Assembly: GCF_021864465.1 (NCBI RefSeq)
Contig: NZ_JAKKUV010000004.1
Span: 206,617 to 270,616, forward strand
DNA from: Hyphobacterium sp. SN044
GTDB taxonomy: Bacteria > Pseudomonadota > Alphaproteobacteria > Caulobacterales > Maricaulaceae
Direction: 5' to 3'
DNA: 64,000 nt
The position numbers were made by a program, and so were the translations under genes. This document shows, in pieces, positions 52,236-60,660 of this stretch (positions are counted from its first letter, which is position 1; every line of letters begins with the position of its first letter). Under the pieces are notes generated by a model. That model worked only from the letters and a program-made list of their open reading frames with translations, ran no database searches and was not told the origin of the DNA.

Positions 52236-53269
52236 CGGCGATCCACCGGCTGGGCACGGCCGCGCTGCGTCTGCTTCCGCCCGAGACCGCGCATCAGGCG
52301 AGCCTGAAGGCGCTGAAGGCCGGTCTCGTCCCCGCAGTGCATCATCCCGACGATCCGGTTCTGGCGACGGAACTCGCTGGCCTGAAGCTGTCCAATCCGG
52401 TCGGCCTGGCCGCCGGCTACGACAAGAATGCCGAGGTGCCCGACTGTCTGCTCGGTCTCGGCTTCGGCTTCGTGGAATGCGGCGCGGTTACCCCGCGCCC
52501 GCAGCCGGGCAATCCGAAGCCGCGTGTCTTCCGCCTGACCGAGGACCGCGCGGTGATCAACCGGATGGGCTTCAACAATGAGGGGCTCGAAGCCTTCGCC
52601 GCGCGCCTTGAAGCGCGGCGCGGACAGGCAGGCGTCGTCGGCGTGAATCTCGGCGCCAACAAGGACAGCGAGGACCGGGCGGCGGACTATGTTACCAGCC
52701 TGAAGCGCCTCGCCGGTCTTGCCAGCTTCTTCACGATCAACATCTCCTCTCCGAACACGCCGGGCCTGCGCGCGCTGCAGTCGCGCGCCGCGCTGGATGA
52801 CCTCCTGTCGCGCGTCATGACGGCGAAGGGGACGGAGCCGGTTTTCCTCAAGGTCGCGCCGGATCTGACTGAAGCCGATGTCGCCGACATCGCCGGCGCT
52901 GTCGTGGCCCACGGGCTCGACGGGCTGATTGTTTCGAACACGACGATCGAGCGTCCTGAGAGCCTGACAAGCGCCGGCAAGGGCGAGGCCGGCGGCCTTT
53001 CCGGCCGGCCGCTGTTCGAGCGGTCTACCGCGTTGTTGAAGGATTTCCGCGCCGCGATCGGGCCGTCCGTGCCGCTGATCGGGGTAGGAGGCGTCGAGGA
53101 TGCGAACACGGCCTATGCCAAAATCCGGGCCGGGGCGTCCGTCATCCAGCTCTACTCCGCGCTCGTCTATCACGGGCCCGGCCTGGTCACCCGCATCAAG
53201 CGCGGCCTGACCGAGCGGCTGAAGGCGGACGGGTTCGGCTCGGTAAGTGAGGCGGTGGGGGTGGGTTAG
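52232..53269 (+). CDS. pyrD: quinone-dependent dihydroorotate dehydrogenase PyrD
   Basis: Membrane-associated class 2 enzyme of pyrimidine synthesis, 345 aa from the ATG at 52232, coupled to the DUF952 stop. LSNPVGLAAGYDKNAEVPD and GFVECGAVTPRPQPGNPKPR form the flavin/substrate site; NISSPNTPGLR holds the catalytic Ser. LIGVGGVEDANTAYAKIRAG binds FMN phosphate. The N-terminal helix (about 1-35) would contact the membrane and quinone. Confidence 0.97.
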   Translation: MTAIHRLGTAALRLLPPETAHQASLKALKAGLVPAVHHPDDPVLATELAGLKLSNPVGLAAGYDKNAEVPDCLLGLGFGFVECGAVTPRPQPGNPKPRVFRLTEDRAVINRMGFNNEGLEAFAARLEARRGQAGVVGVNLGANKDSEDRAADYVTSLKRLAGLASFFTINISSPNTPGLRALQSRAALDDLLSRVMTAKGTEPVFLKVAPDLTEADVADIAGAVVAHGLDGLIVSNTTIERPESLTSAGKGEAGGLSGRPLFERSTALLKDFRAAIGPSVPLIGVGGVEDANTAYAKIRAGASVIQLYSALVYHGPGLVTRIKRGLTERLKADGFGSVSEAVGVG

Positions 53270-53272
53270 CGG

Positions 53273-53412
53273 CTCATCCCTTCTCCCCTTTCGAAGGGGA
53301 GAAGGTGCCCGAAGGGCGGATGAGGGGTTCTGTTCCGCAATCCAAGGTTACGTGTTCCCCCTCACCCGGCGCTATGCGCCACCCTTTCCCCCAAATGGGG
53401 GCGAGGGGAAGT
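53273..53412. repeat. intergenic hairpin repeats between pyrD and MATE
   Basis: CCTTCTCCCCTT / AAGGGGAGAAGG around TCG (53279-53305) is nested in CTCATCC / GGATGAG. Further hairpins follow: GGCGC / GCGCC (near 53373), and CCCCCAAATGGGGG (near 53393-53406). It fills a convergent gap of 148 bases, so it can also act as a two-way terminator. Similar sequences are widespread non-coding repeats in proteobacteria. Confidence 0.65.
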
Positions 53413-53417
53413 ACAGT

Positions 53418-54743
53418 TCAAGCCAACCGCCTTTCCAGCGCCGGATAATAGGCCGCCAGTGCGCCCGCCCGGGCGAGATAATAGACCAGAAATGCCAGCC
53501 AGACGCCGTGATTGCCGAGCGGCGGGGTCAGGATGAAATCGGCTGCGAGATAGACAACAACCGCGGCGACACTGGCATTGCGCAGCATTGCGCCCCTGGT
53601 CGCGCCGATGAAGATGCCGTCGAAAATCCACGCCATCGCGCCGAGCAGGGGCACGGCTGCGCAATAGGGCAGGAAGGTGATGGCGGCGGCGCGTGCGTCG
53701 GGATCTCCGATCACGGCGGTCAGAATGGCGGGACCGAAAATCCAGGTCAGAAGGCCGAGCAGGACGCCGGTGGCGAGCGCCAGTTCGGTGGTCAGACGCA
53801 GCGTCCGGCGCATGTGCGGCACGGACTTGCGGCCAACGGCTCGCCCGGATTCAGCTTCGGCAATGAAGGCGAAGGCATCCAGCACGAAGGCCCAGATCGT
53901 GATGACCTGCAAAAGGACGTGATTGCCCGCCAGCGCCACCGTGCCCTGCCGCGCGCCGGCATTGGCGAACCAGGTAAAGCCGATGATCATCACCCAGGTG
54001 CGCAACATCAGGTTCAGATTGATGTCGACCATGCGGCGGATTGCGCCGGGATCGAGCAGGGCCGTGCGCCCGAAAATGCCGGGCAACAGGCCGCCCCGCC
54101 GCGACAGGATGCGCCAGAGCAGGCCGATGGCCACGAGCAGTCCGCAGGCTTCCGCGATCGCAGTCGCAGCGCCGACCCCGCCCGGACCATAGCCGAGACC
54201 CAGAACGAACCAGAGATCGAGCCCGATATTCACCGCGCTGATGATGCCGTGAACGATCAGGGTTTCGGATGACCGCCCCAGCCCAATCAGCCAGCCGGTG
54301 ACGGCGAAAACGCCGAAAGCGGGCAGGGCGCCCCAGCTGCGGGCGGTGAAATAGGCGGTGCCGTCGGCTTCGGCCTCCGGCCCGCCCTGCAGGATGGCGA
54401 AACCGAGATCCGCCAGAGGGGCGCGGATCAGCCAGACCAGAACGCCGATGACCGCGGCGAGAAAGAGTGCGCGCAGCAGGGTGCGCTGGACCTCAGCCTC
54501 GTCGTCCGAGCCATTGGCCTGGGCGGTCAGGCCGGTCGTGCCCATGCGCAGGAAATAGACCGACCAGTAGACGATGTTGAAGATTGCCGCGCCGAGCGCC
54601 ACACCGGCCAGATCACTGGCGTCGCCGCGCAGGCCGAGCACGAATGTGTCCGCGACCCCGGCCAGCGGCACGGCGGCATTCGCGAAGACCAGCGGCCAGG
54701 CGCGCTGCAAGACGTTGCGGCGGGTGAGCGGTGTGGTGGTCAT
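53418..54743 (-). CDS. MATE family efflux transporter
   Basis: Inner-membrane multidrug/sodium antiporter, 441 aa, about 12 helices in two halves. NVLQRAWPLVFANAAVPLAGVADTFVLG is a MATE start; GWLIGLGRSSETLIVHGI and a matching FIAEAESGRAVGRKSV repeat are typical of the DinF-like branch. TRGAMLRNASVAAVVVYLAA lies near the end. Monocistronic; divergent from the alcohol dehydrogenase, with 106 bases between. Substrate unknown. Confidence 0.9.
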   Translation of the reverse strand: MTTTPLTRRNVLQRAWPLVFANAAVPLAGVADTFVLGLRGDASDLAGVALGAAIFNIVYWSVYFLRMGTTGLTAQANGSDDEAEVQRTLLRALFLAAVIGVLVWLIRAPLADLGFAILQGGPEAEADGTAYFTARSWGALPAFGVFAVTGWLIGLGRSSETLIVHGIISAVNIGLDLWFVLGLGYGPGGVGAATAIAEACGLLVAIGLLWRILSRRGGLLPGIFGRTALLDPGAIRRMVDINLNLMLRTWVMIIGFTWFANAGARQGTVALAGNHVLLQVITIWAFVLDAFAFIAEAESGRAVGRKSVPHMRRTLRLTTELALATGVLLGLLTWIFGPAILTAVIGDPDARAAAITFLPYCAAVPLLGAMAWIFDGIFIGATRGAMLRNASVAAVVVYLAADFILTPPLGNHGVWLAFLVYYLARAGALAAYYPALERRLA

Positions 54744-54849
54744 CCGCGGCGCTTAGATCGCAGTGCGATGTGGAACAAGCGAAAACCGCCCCGCGACATC
54801 ACGGCCCTCCACCCTATATGTTTGTCGCAATGCGAGGGAGGACAAGCAC

Positions 54850-55869
54850 ATGATCCGGGCCTGGGCCGCACAAGAAGCCGGGGGCAAGCTGACCCCGTTC
54901 GAATACGATCCCGGGCCGCTGCCCGATGACGAGGTGGAGATCGCGGTCGAGACCTGCGGGCTCTGCCATTCCGACATGTCGCTGGTCGACGACGAATGGA
55001 ATGTCTCGGCCTATCCGCTTGTGCCGGGCCACGAGATCGTCGGCCGGATCGTGGAGGCCGGCCCTTCGGTGAAGCACCTCAAAGCCGGTGACCGGGTCGG
55101 TGTCGGCTGGTTCGCGCACTCCTGCCTCGGTTGTCACACCTGCATGAGCGGGCAGCACAATCTCTGCCGTGAGGCGACCGGCGTGGCTTCGGCGCGGCAG
55201 GGCCGGTTCGGCGGGTTTGCCGAGCGGGTCCGAGCGCAGGGGGCATGGGCGATCCCGATCCCGGAGGGCGTCGATGCGGCCAAGGCCGGACCGCTTTTCT
55301 GCGGCGGGCTGACCGTTTTCTACCCGTTCGTGCATTATGGAATCCGTCCGACTGACCGGGTCGGCATCATCGGGATCGGCGGGCTGGGGCATATGGCGCT
55401 GAAATTCGCCCGCGCCTGGGGCTGCGAAGTGACCGCTTTTACCTCCTCGCCCGGCAAGGAAGAGGAAGCCATGGCGTTCGGCGCGCACCGGGTCGTCAAT
55501 TCGCGCGACAAGGACGCGCTGAAGGCTGAGCGCGGCCGGTTCGACATGGTGCTCTCGACGGTGAATGTGCCGCTGGAATGGGCCCGCTACGTCCAGGCGC
55601 TCGCGCCGGACGGGCGGCTCAATTTCGTCGGTGCGGCGACCGAGCCGATGGGGCTGGCCCCGATCGCGCTGATGGGCGGGCAGGCGCAGCTTTCGGCGAC
55701 TTCGGTCGGCACGCCGGCCATTGCCGCGACCATGCTGGACTTCTGCGCCCGACACGGCATCACGCCGCAAACCGAACACATGAAGATGTCGCAGATCAAC
55801 GAGGCGTTTGACCATCTGCGCGCGGGCAAAGCCCGCTACCGCATCGTGCTGGAGAACGACTTCGCGTGA
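54850..55869 (+). CDS. zinc-dependent alcohol dehydrogenase (CAD-like)
   Basis: Medium-chain alcohol dehydrogenase, 339 aa from the ATG at 54850 (GGGAGGACAAG before it). Catalytic zinc ligands: Cys39, His61-Glu62; a third Cys is in PLFCGGLT. Structural zinc: Cys92, 95, 98 and 106. The nucleotide site GIGGLGHMALKFA binds NAD(P). The sequence resembles the YahK/CAD group, which is NADPH-dependent and broad-spectrum for aldehydes. Its stop overlaps the GTG start of the deacetylase gene. Confidence 0.9.
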   Translation: MIRAWAAQEAGGKLTPFEYDPGPLPDDEVEIAVETCGLCHSDMSLVDDEWNVSAYPLVPGHEIVGRIVEAGPSVKHLKAGDRVGVGWFAHSCLGCHTCMSGQHNLCREATGVASARQGRFGGFAERVRAQGAWAIPIPEGVDAAKAGPLFCGGLTVFYPFVHYGIRPTDRVGIIGIGGLGHMALKFARAWGCEVTAFTSSPGKEEEAMAFGAHRVVNSRDKDALKAERGRFDMVLSTVNVPLEWARYVQALAPDGRLNFVGAATEPMGLAPIALMGGQAQLSATSVGTPAIAATMLDFCARHGITPQTEHMKMSQINEAFDHLRAGKARYRIVLENDFA

Positions 55870-56789
55870 CGGAATTGAGTGTCGTCTGGTCGCCGGACTA
55901 CACCGCGCACGACGTGCCGGACCATCACCGCTTCCCGATGGGGAAGTACGAGGCCGTCGCGCGCCGGCTGGTCGCGGACGGTATCGTACCGGGCTTCGAC
56001 GCCTTTCACGTGCCGATTGCCGCGCCTGCGAGCTGGCTCGAACTGGCGCATGACGGCGATTACGTCGATGGCGTGCTGACCCAGAGCCTGCCGGACGATG
56101 TGCAGCGCCGGATCGGCTTCAGGGTCACCGAGCCGATCTCGCGCCGCGCCCGGACTTCGGCTGCGGGCACGACGCTTGCCGCGCGTATGGCGCTGGAGCA
56201 CGGCGCGGCGGCCAGCGCGGCCGGGGGCAGCCACCACGCCAGCCGCGAGGGCGGGGCGGGCTTTTGCGTGTTCAACGATGTCGGCGTCGCGGCGTCGGCC
56301 CTCCTGGCCGAAGGCGCGATCAGCCGCGCGCTCGTCATCGATCTCGACGTGCACCAGGGCGACGGGACGGCGCGCATCTTCGAGGCCGACGACCGGGTCT
56401 TTACCCTGTCGCTGCACTGCGAGAAGAACTGGCCGCGCCGCAAGGCACGCAGCGATCTCGACATTGGCCTGCCAGAGGGCATGGGCGATGCGGCCTATCT
56501 CGACGCGTTGTCGGACGCGCTCGACATTGTGCTGGATAGCCCGAAGCCGGATCTCGTCTTCTACAATGCCGGGGTCGACCCCCATGCGGACGACCGGCTG
56601 GGCCTGCTCTCGCTCAGTGATGACGGCCTGCTCGCCCGCGACCGGATGGTGGCGGAGCGGGTGATGGCGCTCGGCCTGCCGCTCTGCGGGGTGTTGGGCG
56701 GCGGGTATTCGAAGGATGTCGAGGCGCTGGCCGGCCGCCATGCCGGCATGTTCCGGGCGCTGGGTGAAGGCCTCGCCCGCTACGCCTGA
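55866..56789 (+). CDS. histone-deacetylase-family amidohydrolase
   Basis: 307 aa, starting with GTG in the overlap GTGA. AcuC/HDAC fold: [17 protein letters not shown], active-site His123-His124 in [15 protein letters not shown], and zinc ligands Asp161 and His163 in [29 protein letters not shown] supplies the third metal Asp. Members act on acetylated polyamines, acetoin-related substrates or proteins; the substrate here is not clear. It is coupled to the dehydrogenase, so the two may act in one path. Its last 10 bases overlap a convergent small gene. Confidence 0.9.
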   Translation: MTELSVVWSPDYTAHDVPDHHRFPMGKYEAVARRLVADGIVPGFDAFHVPIAAPASWLELAHDGDYVDGVLTQSLPDDVQRRIGFRVTEPISRRARTSAAGTTLAARMALEHGAAASAAGGSHHASREGGAGFCVFNDVGVAASALLAEGAISRALVIDLDVHQGDGTARIFEADDRVFTLSLHCEKNWPRRKARSDLDIGLPEGMGDAAYLDALSDALDIVLDSPKPDLVFYNAGVDPHADDRLGLLSLSDDGLLARDRMVAERVMALGLPLCGVLGGGYSKDVEALAGRHAGMFRALGEGLARYA

Positions 56790-56914
56790 GAGGCGCAGCG
56801 CCTCGAACAGTATTTCACCTGATCCCAGTCGCGCGCCCATTTTTTCCGCCAGGCGAAGGGGCGCTGACAGACGGGACAGGTCTTTTCTGGAAGGTTCGGC
56901 TTCCTGTGCGCCAA
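56780..56914 (-). CDS. DUF2256 zinc-finger-like small protein
   Basis: 44 aa: [18 protein letters not shown], then [20 protein letters not shown], the full DUF2256 signature. Cys13, 16, 36 and 40 would bind one zinc. The start is TTG at 56914, giving MAHRKPN as usual in the family; no ATG exists. It lies 7 bases after the DUF393 gene and so is probably translated from its transcript. The stop at 56780 overlaps the convergent deacetylase gene by 10 bases. Role unknown. Confidence 0.88.
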   Translation of the reverse strand: MAHRKPNLPEKTCPVCQRPFAWRKKWARDWDQVKYCSRRCASQA

Positions 56915-56921
56915 GGCGCGT

Positions 56922-57281
56922 TCAGAGGCTGCACGCCCCGTCGGCACATTTGCGGCGCGGACGGTAGGGGGCGAGCTTTCTGTAGAGCCAGTCGAGCGGC
57001 ACCCGGATCGGGGCCGGGCGGGTCAGCGCGGCGAGCCAGCCCATGCCCGGCGTGACGCGCCAGATCTCGATGAAGGCAGCCCAACCGGTGACAACGCGGC
57101 CATCGTCCAATCGGACGTGGAGCGCGTCGAGCGCAGCCTGACGGTTGATGTCGTCCGGAATGTCGCCGGTCACGTCATGCAGCACGACATGACCCTGACC
57201 GCGGCGTTCATAGAGTTTCATCTCGTGAACGCAGAGCGGGCACGCGCCGTCATAATAGGCAATGACCGTGTCGGGTTTCAT
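56922..57281 (-). CDS. DCC-family (DUF393) thiol-disulfide oxidoreductase-like protein
   Basis: 119 aa from the ATG at 57281. [13 protein letters not shown] holds the DxxCxxC motif (Cys14, Cys17), typical of DCC proteins with a thioredoxin-like fold. [20 protein letters not shown] and the C-terminal [20 protein letters not shown] complete the family pattern. Function likely redox related. Two further Cys lie at the C-terminus (KCADGACSL). It is followed by the DUF2256 gene, a pairing worth noting. Confidence 0.85.
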   Translation of the reverse strand: MKPDTVIAYYDGACPLCVHEMKLYERRGQGHVVLHDVTGDIPDDINRQAALDALHVRLDDGRVVTGWAAFIEIWRVTPGMGWLAALTRPAPIRVPLDWLYRKLAPYRPRRKCADGACSL

Positions 57282-57344
57282 GCCCTTCAAGATAGAGCGG
57301 GACCGGCCTAACGGCGAGGGGGCAGGTCGTCGCAGCTCCCCCCA

Positions 57345-57427
57345 CCCCAACCCTCCCCCGCCGGGGGAGGGAGTCGAAACGCCGTGCCTATTCCCTCCCC
57401 TTGAGGGGAGGGTCAGGGTGGGGTGAC
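57345..57427. repeat. nested intergenic repeat
   Basis: CCCTCCCCC-GCC-GGGGGAGGG (57351-57371) and CCCTCCCCT-TG-AGGGGAGGG (57393-57412) sit inside an outer CCCCACCCCAACCCT / AGGGTCAGGGTGGGG pairing. Part of the sequence recurs at 43265. It lies between two minus-strand genes in a 147-base gene-free stretch. Confidence 0.65.
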
Positions 57428-57428
57428 C

Positions 57429-57845
57429 TCAGGAGTCCGCCGGGACGGGCTTGATCAGGAAATGACCGTGCAGGGTGGCGACCGGCGCATCCCGGCGGTT
57501 CTGCCAGGCCTCGACACGGACATTGGCCACGCGCGAGCCCGACCGGCCGATGACGGCGCGGGCATAGACGTCCTGCGGCCGGGCCGGGCGGAGATAATCA
57601 ACCGCGACGTCGATCGGTTTGGGCAGGCGCATCAGCGGCTGGGCCGCCAGCAACGCACCCGACGCAACGACTTCCATGAAGGCGCCGACCGCGCCGCCGT
57701 GCAGGGCAGGCACGAGCGGATTGCCAACGAGGTGTTCGGCATAGGGCAGGACGCCGGTCAGCTCGTCGCCGCGACGCTCGAAGCGGACGCCGAATTTCGA
57801 GACATAGGGCACTTCCAGAAGGGTGCGGATCAGATCGTCGCTCAT
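57429..57845 (-). CDS. PaaI-family hot-dog thioesterase, copy 1
   Basis: 138 aa from the ATG at 57845. Hot-dog fold with GNPLVPALHGGAVGAFMEVV, the HGG-x3-x motif for substrate activation, and VDYLRPARPQDVYARAVI. It likely hydrolyses aryl- or acyl-CoA thioesters. It directly follows a related gene (one base between stop and ATG), so the two are co-expressed and possibly form a heteromer. A longer frame to 57962 would overlap the other gene. Confidence 0.88.
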   Translation of the reverse strand: MSDDLIRTLLEVPYVSKFGVRFERRGDELTGVLPYAEHLVGNPLVPALHGGAVGAFMEVVASGALLAAQPLMRLPKPIDVAVDYLRPARPQDVYARAVIGRSGSRVANVRVEAWQNRRDAPVATLHGHFLIKPVPADS

Positions 57846-57846
57846 C

Positions 57847-58332
57847 TCACAGCTTCCCTTCGGCAATGGCGGTCTTGACCCGTTCGGCCGCTTCCTTCGA
57901 GGGGCGCGTGACCATGAAGGCGGCCTGCGCAGTGGCGACCGGGTCGCTCTCGTCGCCGTCATGGGCGGTGGCGCGGACGAAAGCGATCAGGCCGTGGGCG
58001 CGAACGCATTCCGCCTCGGCGATGATGTCCTTGCCGGGCTGGGCGGGGCGCATGTAGTCGATCCGCAGATCAAGTGTGGCGGGGGTTTCCTTCGCGCCGA
58101 GGCCGGAGAAGGCTGCGACACCGCAGGCATGGTCGAGCAGGGCCGTGACCACGCCGCCGTGGAGGACGCCGGTTTCCGGGTCGCCGACCAGATCCTTGCG
58201 ATAGGGCGCGCGCATCGTCGCCCGGCCCGGTCCGAGACCGTCGAGCGCCAGGCCGAGTGTCTGGGCATGCGGCGAGCCGTCGACCAGCAGCGGGGCGAGG
58301 CGATGAAGCAGGTCCTGAAGGCTTTCGGCCAT
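57847..58332 (-). CDS. PaaI-family hot-dog thioesterase, copy 2
   Basis: 161 aa. I chose the ATG at 58332 because AGAGGA precedes it; the ATG at 58347 lacks such a site. GDPETGVLHGGVVTALLDHA carries the HGG motif, and LRIDYMRPAQPGKDIIAEAE is the second strand. It parallels copy 1, from which it has diverged considerably. Substrate unknown; thioesters of CoA are likely. Confidence 0.88.
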   Translation of the reverse strand: MAESLQDLLHRLAPLLVDGSPHAQTLGLALDGLGPGRATMRAPYRKDLVGDPETGVLHGGVVTALLDHACGVAAFSGLGAKETPATLDLRIDYMRPAQPGKDIIAEAECVRAHGLIAFVRATAHDGDESDPVATAQAAFMVTRPSKEAAERVKTAIAEGKL

Positions 58333-58434
58333 GGCATCCTCTGGCATTTCGTGCGTGCAGAGTTAGCCACTGTGATCCGGATTGGACAGGGGCGGGCGCT
58401 GTCAAAATCGCAAGGCGCGTTTGCCGTGGACGCC

Positions 58435-59244
58435 CTATACGCGGCCCAGACGGTTGGCGACGACCTGTTCGAGGCCTGTGACGACGGCAGTTCCCGCGCC
58501 GCCTTCGAAACGGGCCCGTTCGAGCTGGACGAGTGCGGCGCGGTGGATTTCCACCACTTCGTTCTCACGCTCGGTAAACGTGTCGATCGCTTCGAGATAG
58601 CGTTTCAGCGAGACCACGACGCGGCGGGTCAGCGGGCATCCAAACGCCGCGACTTCCTCTGCCACGGCGAGCGCGCCATTTCGCGCGGCGGCGAGGGGGT
58701 CGATCAGTCCTGCGCGGACGTCGGCACCGCGCTTGTAGCGCTCGTCCGTCACGTCGCGCGGACGGCGCCGGCGATCGGGACCGCGATAGCGGGTCGCCTT
58801 CACGAAGGGTTGCGGGTTCATTTCGGCTTCGTCGGCGCGCCCGACGACGCGCTGGGGCGATGCCGGCTTCAGAACATAATCCGTCGCCCCCATATTCCGG
58901 GCGTGCAGGATATCGCGCCGCCGGGCGCGATTGCTGGTCACCAGAAGCGGGATCTGCTGAACGAACGGGTTTTCGTGTTCGCGCAATGCGCGCACGAGCT
59001 TCATTTCCTGGCCGTTCTCGTCAAATGGGGACCAGTCCATGACGACGAGGCTGGGCGCTTCGTTCTTGATGACGTCGAGCGCCTCATCCTGCCGCCCGAC
59101 AGCGAAGACGCGGGCGCCGGATTCCCGGCGCAGCGTGCTGGTCATGAGCTGACGGAAGAGCGAACCCGGTTCGAGCACGAGCGCGTGCCCTTCCCGCCAA
59201 GGCGGGGGCGCATCGATCGTTGCGATGGCTGAATTTGCCGACAT
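58435..59244 (-). CDS. atypical response regulator with unknown output domain
   Basis: 269 aa. A receiver-like N-terminus has Asp70 in LVVMDWSPF and Lys126 in DYVLKPASP, but the acidic pocket is reduced to VLEPGS (one Glu instead of two acidic residues). Then comes the basic TRYRGPDRRRRPRDVTDER, a GPDRRR motif I recall from other alphaproteobacterial regulators. The C-terminal 90 residues are helical without a known DNA-binding or enzyme motif. It might act by protein contact. It has no adjacent kinase. Confidence 0.78.
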   Translation of the reverse strand: MSANSAIATIDAPPPWREGHALVLEPGSLFRQLMTSTLRRESGARVFAVGRQDEALDVIKNEAPSLVVMDWSPFDENGQEMKLVRALREHENPFVQQIPLLVTSNRARRRDILHARNMGATDYVLKPASPQRVVGRADEAEMNPQPFVKATRYRGPDRRRRPRDVTDERYKRGADVRAGLIDPLAAARNGALAVAEEVAAFGCPLTRRVVVSLKRYLEAIDTFTERENEVVEIHRAALVQLERARFEGGAGTAVVTGLEQVVANRLGRV

Positions 59245-59324
59245 TCGTCCTCTCCCGGAGAACGAGTGATACGGTAAATGTCCAGCGATTTCCTGCGGAA
59301 AGCGGATTCAGGCTGAATACTTTA

Positions 59325-59651
59325 CTAACGCGACCGGCGCATGGCCCGAACGGTGTGCACGATCAGCCAGATCGGAATGACCAGCACCGCGCCGAGGAGA
59401 AAGTAGTCGAGACCCCAGGTTACGAGATCGGCCGAGATGTCGATAAATTCGCGCCAGGCATCAACCATGGTGCCGAAGAAATCGACCCAGAGACGGCGCG
59501 GATCGACGCGGAAGGCGGCGAGGATCAGGCCCACCACCACGCAGATCAGGACCAGGCGGAGAATATCGCCCGGCGTGATCTTCAGCCAGCGTCCAAGGAA
59601 GCTGCGCGGCTGATTTTCCTCAACCGGTTCGGTGCGTGCGTCGTTGCTCAT
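59325..59651 (-). CDS. small membrane protein (DUF6460-like)
   Basis: 108 aa from the ATG at 59651. Two helices: ILRLVLICVVVGLILAAF and LDYFLLGAVLVIPIWLIVH, separated by RVDPRRLWVDFFGTMVDAW. The pattern Arg-x2-Leu-x-Leu then Asp-Pro-Arg fits DUF6460, seen in alphaproteobacteria. Function unknown. It is co-oriented with mscS, 45 bases upstream. Confidence 0.65.
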   Translation of the reverse strand: MSNDARTEPVEENQPRSFLGRWLKITPGDILRLVLICVVVGLILAAFRVDPRRLWVDFFGTMVDAWREFIDISADLVTWGLDYFLLGAVLVIPIWLIVHTVRAMRRSR

Positions 59652-59696
59652 GCCGCTTCTTCCCCTGCGATTGGGGCCTAATCGCGGCAAAGCCTA

Positions 59697-60602
59697 TCAG
59701 CTTTCCTTGTGAATCTCGACCTGGTGCGGATAGGGAATTTCGATGTCGTTGGCATCGAAGGCCTGCTTCACCTTCTTCCACATGTCCCACTTGATCGCCC
59801 AGTGATCGGCGGTCGCCGCCCAGACGCGAACCGAGATGTCGATCGACGAGGTGTTGTGCGCCACCACGACGATGACCGGTTCGGGTTCGGCATGAATGCG
59901 TTCGTCGGGCAGGATGGTGTCGCGCAAGACCTGCATGGCCTTGTCGATGTCGTCGTCGTAGGAAATCGAGAATGTCCAGTCGACGCGCCGGGTCGGGTTC
60001 GCCGTGTAGTTCGTGATTACGTCGCCCCAGGCCTGTCCGTTCGGAACGACGATGCGCACGCCGTCGATGGCGGTCAGCTCGGTGGTGAACAGGGTGATGT
60101 CCCGAACCGTGCCGCTGGCGCCGGCAATGTCGACGAAATCGCCCAGTTTGTAGGGGCGGAAGAAGACGATCATCACCCCGGCGGCGACGTTTGACAGGGT
60201 TCCCTGCAAGGCCAGGCCGATGGCCAGTGTCGCAGCACCCAGGGCGGCAACGAGCGAGGTTGTTTCGACGCCGAACCGGGTGAGAACCGCAATGCCGACC
60301 ACCGTCAGAATGGCATAACGGACAATGCCGCCGAAAAAGACCGCGAGGGTGGGATCGATTTTCGGATTCTTCTCGACGAGATGTTTCACGCTGCGCCGCG
60401 CGAAACCGGCGACCAGGAATCCGACGAACAGGATCAGCGACGCCAGAGCGACATTGACCGCGGCATCGAAGCCGATATCGACGAGCTGGGCGATGAATTG
60501 CTGGTTGAACACGCCTTCGGCGGTTTCGGCTCCGGTGGACGGTACGGCGTCGGCGGGTGTCATCACGTCGGACATCTCCGGTTGCTGGGTGTTCGATACC
60601 AC
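59697..60602 (-). CDS. mscS: small-conductance mechanosensitive channel MscS
   Basis: 301 aa. Three helices, the pore helix being LVAALGAATLAIGLALQGTL followed by SNVAAGVMIVFFRPYKLGDF, then the beta and C-terminal domains with VPNGQAWGDVITNYTANP. It opens under osmotic down-shock. The start is a GTG at 60602; an ATG at 60563 preceded by CGGAG is an alternative. Confidence 0.9.
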   Translation of the reverse strand: MVSNTQQPEMSDVMTPADAVPSTGAETAEGVFNQQFIAQLVDIGFDAAVNVALASLILFVGFLVAGFARRSVKHLVEKNPKIDPTLAVFFGGIVRYAILTVVGIAVLTRFGVETTSLVAALGAATLAIGLALQGTLSNVAAGVMIVFFRPYKLGDFVDIAGASGTVRDITLFTTELTAIDGVRIVVPNGQAWGDVITNYTANPTRRVDWTFSISYDDDIDKAMQVLRDTILPDERIHAEPEPVIVVVAHNTSSIDISVRVWAATADHWAIKWDMWKKVKQAFDANDIEIPYPHQVEIHKES

Positions 60603-60660
60603 CTAGCACCGGAGCCCGTGGGGTCAAACCTTGGTCAGGGAGTGACCTGCCGCGAAGGGC

